Shown: positions 63,844-64,000 of the stretch, one piece after another
Layout of the letters: the number at the start of each line of letters is the position of its first letter
Numbering within the stretch: position 1 is the stretch's first letter
Assembly (NCBI RefSeq): GCF_005885635.1
Contig: NZ_VATY01000002.1
Coordinates: 372,001-436,000 of the forward strand
Length of the DNA stretch: 64,000 nt
Origin: Maribacter algarum (ex Zhang et al. 2020)
Lineage (GTDB): Bacteria; Bacteroidota; Bacteroidia; Flavobacteriales; Flavobacteriaceae
Direction: 5' to 3'
The notes under the pieces: model-generated
The model's database searches: none
Seen by the model: the letters and a program-made list of their open reading frames with translations, nothing else
What the model was told of the DNA's origin: nothing
Translations under genes and position numbers: made by a program

Positions 63844-64000
63844 CTATAGTATTTCGAAAAATACGGTAACTTCAACCTTTACTTTTCTTTTATTAATCCC
63901 TATTTCACTGACTTCAAAGTCGGAGTAGTTTGAAACATTGAGGGAATTTAATGCAGCATTAGAACCCAGATATCGAAGGTTATTTGTTTTAGCGTCTGAA
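63844..64000 (-). CDS. C-terminal part of an unidentified protein (5' end outside window)
   Basis: The - strand frame is open from 63999 to a TAG at 63844-63846: 51 residues ending KVKVEVTVFFEIL. This is too little to recognise. It ends 8 bases before the start of the membrane-protein gene and is probably in the same operon. Confidence 0.55.
   Translation of the reverse strand, partial: SDAKTNNLRYLGSNAALNSLNVSNYSDFEVSEIGINKRKVKVEVTVFFEIL

Noticed and set aside
1-64000. tRNA, rRNA, CRISPR, prophage or insertion sequence genes
   Set aside because: Looked for cloverleaf ends, repeat-spacer arrays and transposase or integrase motifs; none seen.

Overview
The window looks like a chromosomal segment of a marine-type member of the Flavobacteriaceae (Bacteroidota). 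The DNA is AT-rich. Several genes and one RNA gene are preceded by the Bacteroidota -7 promoter element TAnnTTTG. Many products carry lipoprotein signals (short hydrophobic leader plus Cys). The family content also fits: PorP/SprF of type IX secretion, YtxJ of the bacillithiol system, DUF1015, DUF4252, a periplasmic-TPR histidine kinase and a two-gene RprXY-like pair. Genus cannot be fixed from the sequence alone. Most of the window is ordinary core chromosome.

Layout. 1-4.4 kb (+): glycosyltransferase tail, YbbR-like protein, coaE, then a sensor kinase/OmpR-type regulator pair. 4.4-12.1 kb (-): gluconate kinase, miaA, a potassium channel, an exonuclease/GIY-YIG protein, a YggS-type PLP protein, DUF1015, 3-hydroxyacyl-CoA dehydrogenase and a Gfo/Idh/MocA oxidoreductase. 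12.3-25.6 kb: mixed housekeeping genes (pcm, smpB, PorP/SprF-SPOR, TetR, clpB, ytxJ, fumarylacetoacetase, glyA). 25.6-30.4 kb (-): a regulatory island with a hypothetical protein, a NarL-type response regulator, a lipoprotein TPR histidine kinase, a 52-aa secreted peptide and a LytTR regulator. 30.5-50.2 kb: lipoproteins, glutaminyl cyclase, the SRP RNA, an SDR, transaldolase/FSA, an ABC-F ATPase, a fasciclin protein, pheT, leuAB and a DMT transporter. 50.3-52.6 kb: a lipocalin-like lipoprotein and an amidohydrolase. 52.7-56.0 kb (-): an ECF sigma/anti-sigma pair, a small membrane protein and a serine hydrolase. 56-64 kb (-): DUF4252, rluA-type synthase, lspA, panB, Gfo/Idh/MocA plus DUF1080, a VOC protein and L-serine dehydratase.

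Two regulatory systems stand out. (1) Between 26.3 and 30.4 kb, a 24-bp operator-like motif (AAACC-N13-GGTTT) lies exactly 29 bp upstream of a -7-like box in front of two genes that flank the kinase/regulator pair, one of them the LytTR gene. Directly behind the LytTR gene, two 13-bp direct repeats 21 bp apart (LytTR-type spacing) precede the small secreted-peptide gene. A strong hairpin-plus-T-tract separates the peptide gene from the kinase gene. Together this suggests a cascade: TPR kinase/NarL regulator to LytTR regulator to secreted peptide, with possible feedback. (2) The ECF operon and the downstream membrane-protein/serine-hydrolase genes carry the same promoter, ATCTGCAAC-N17-GTCTAAT, so the ECF factor's own regulon can be read from the sequence.

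The window also carries four copies of a roughly 100-125 bp interspersed repeat made of serial hairpins, other hairpin repeats, and an ABC-F protein in which one of the two ATP sites is degenerate in both half-sites.
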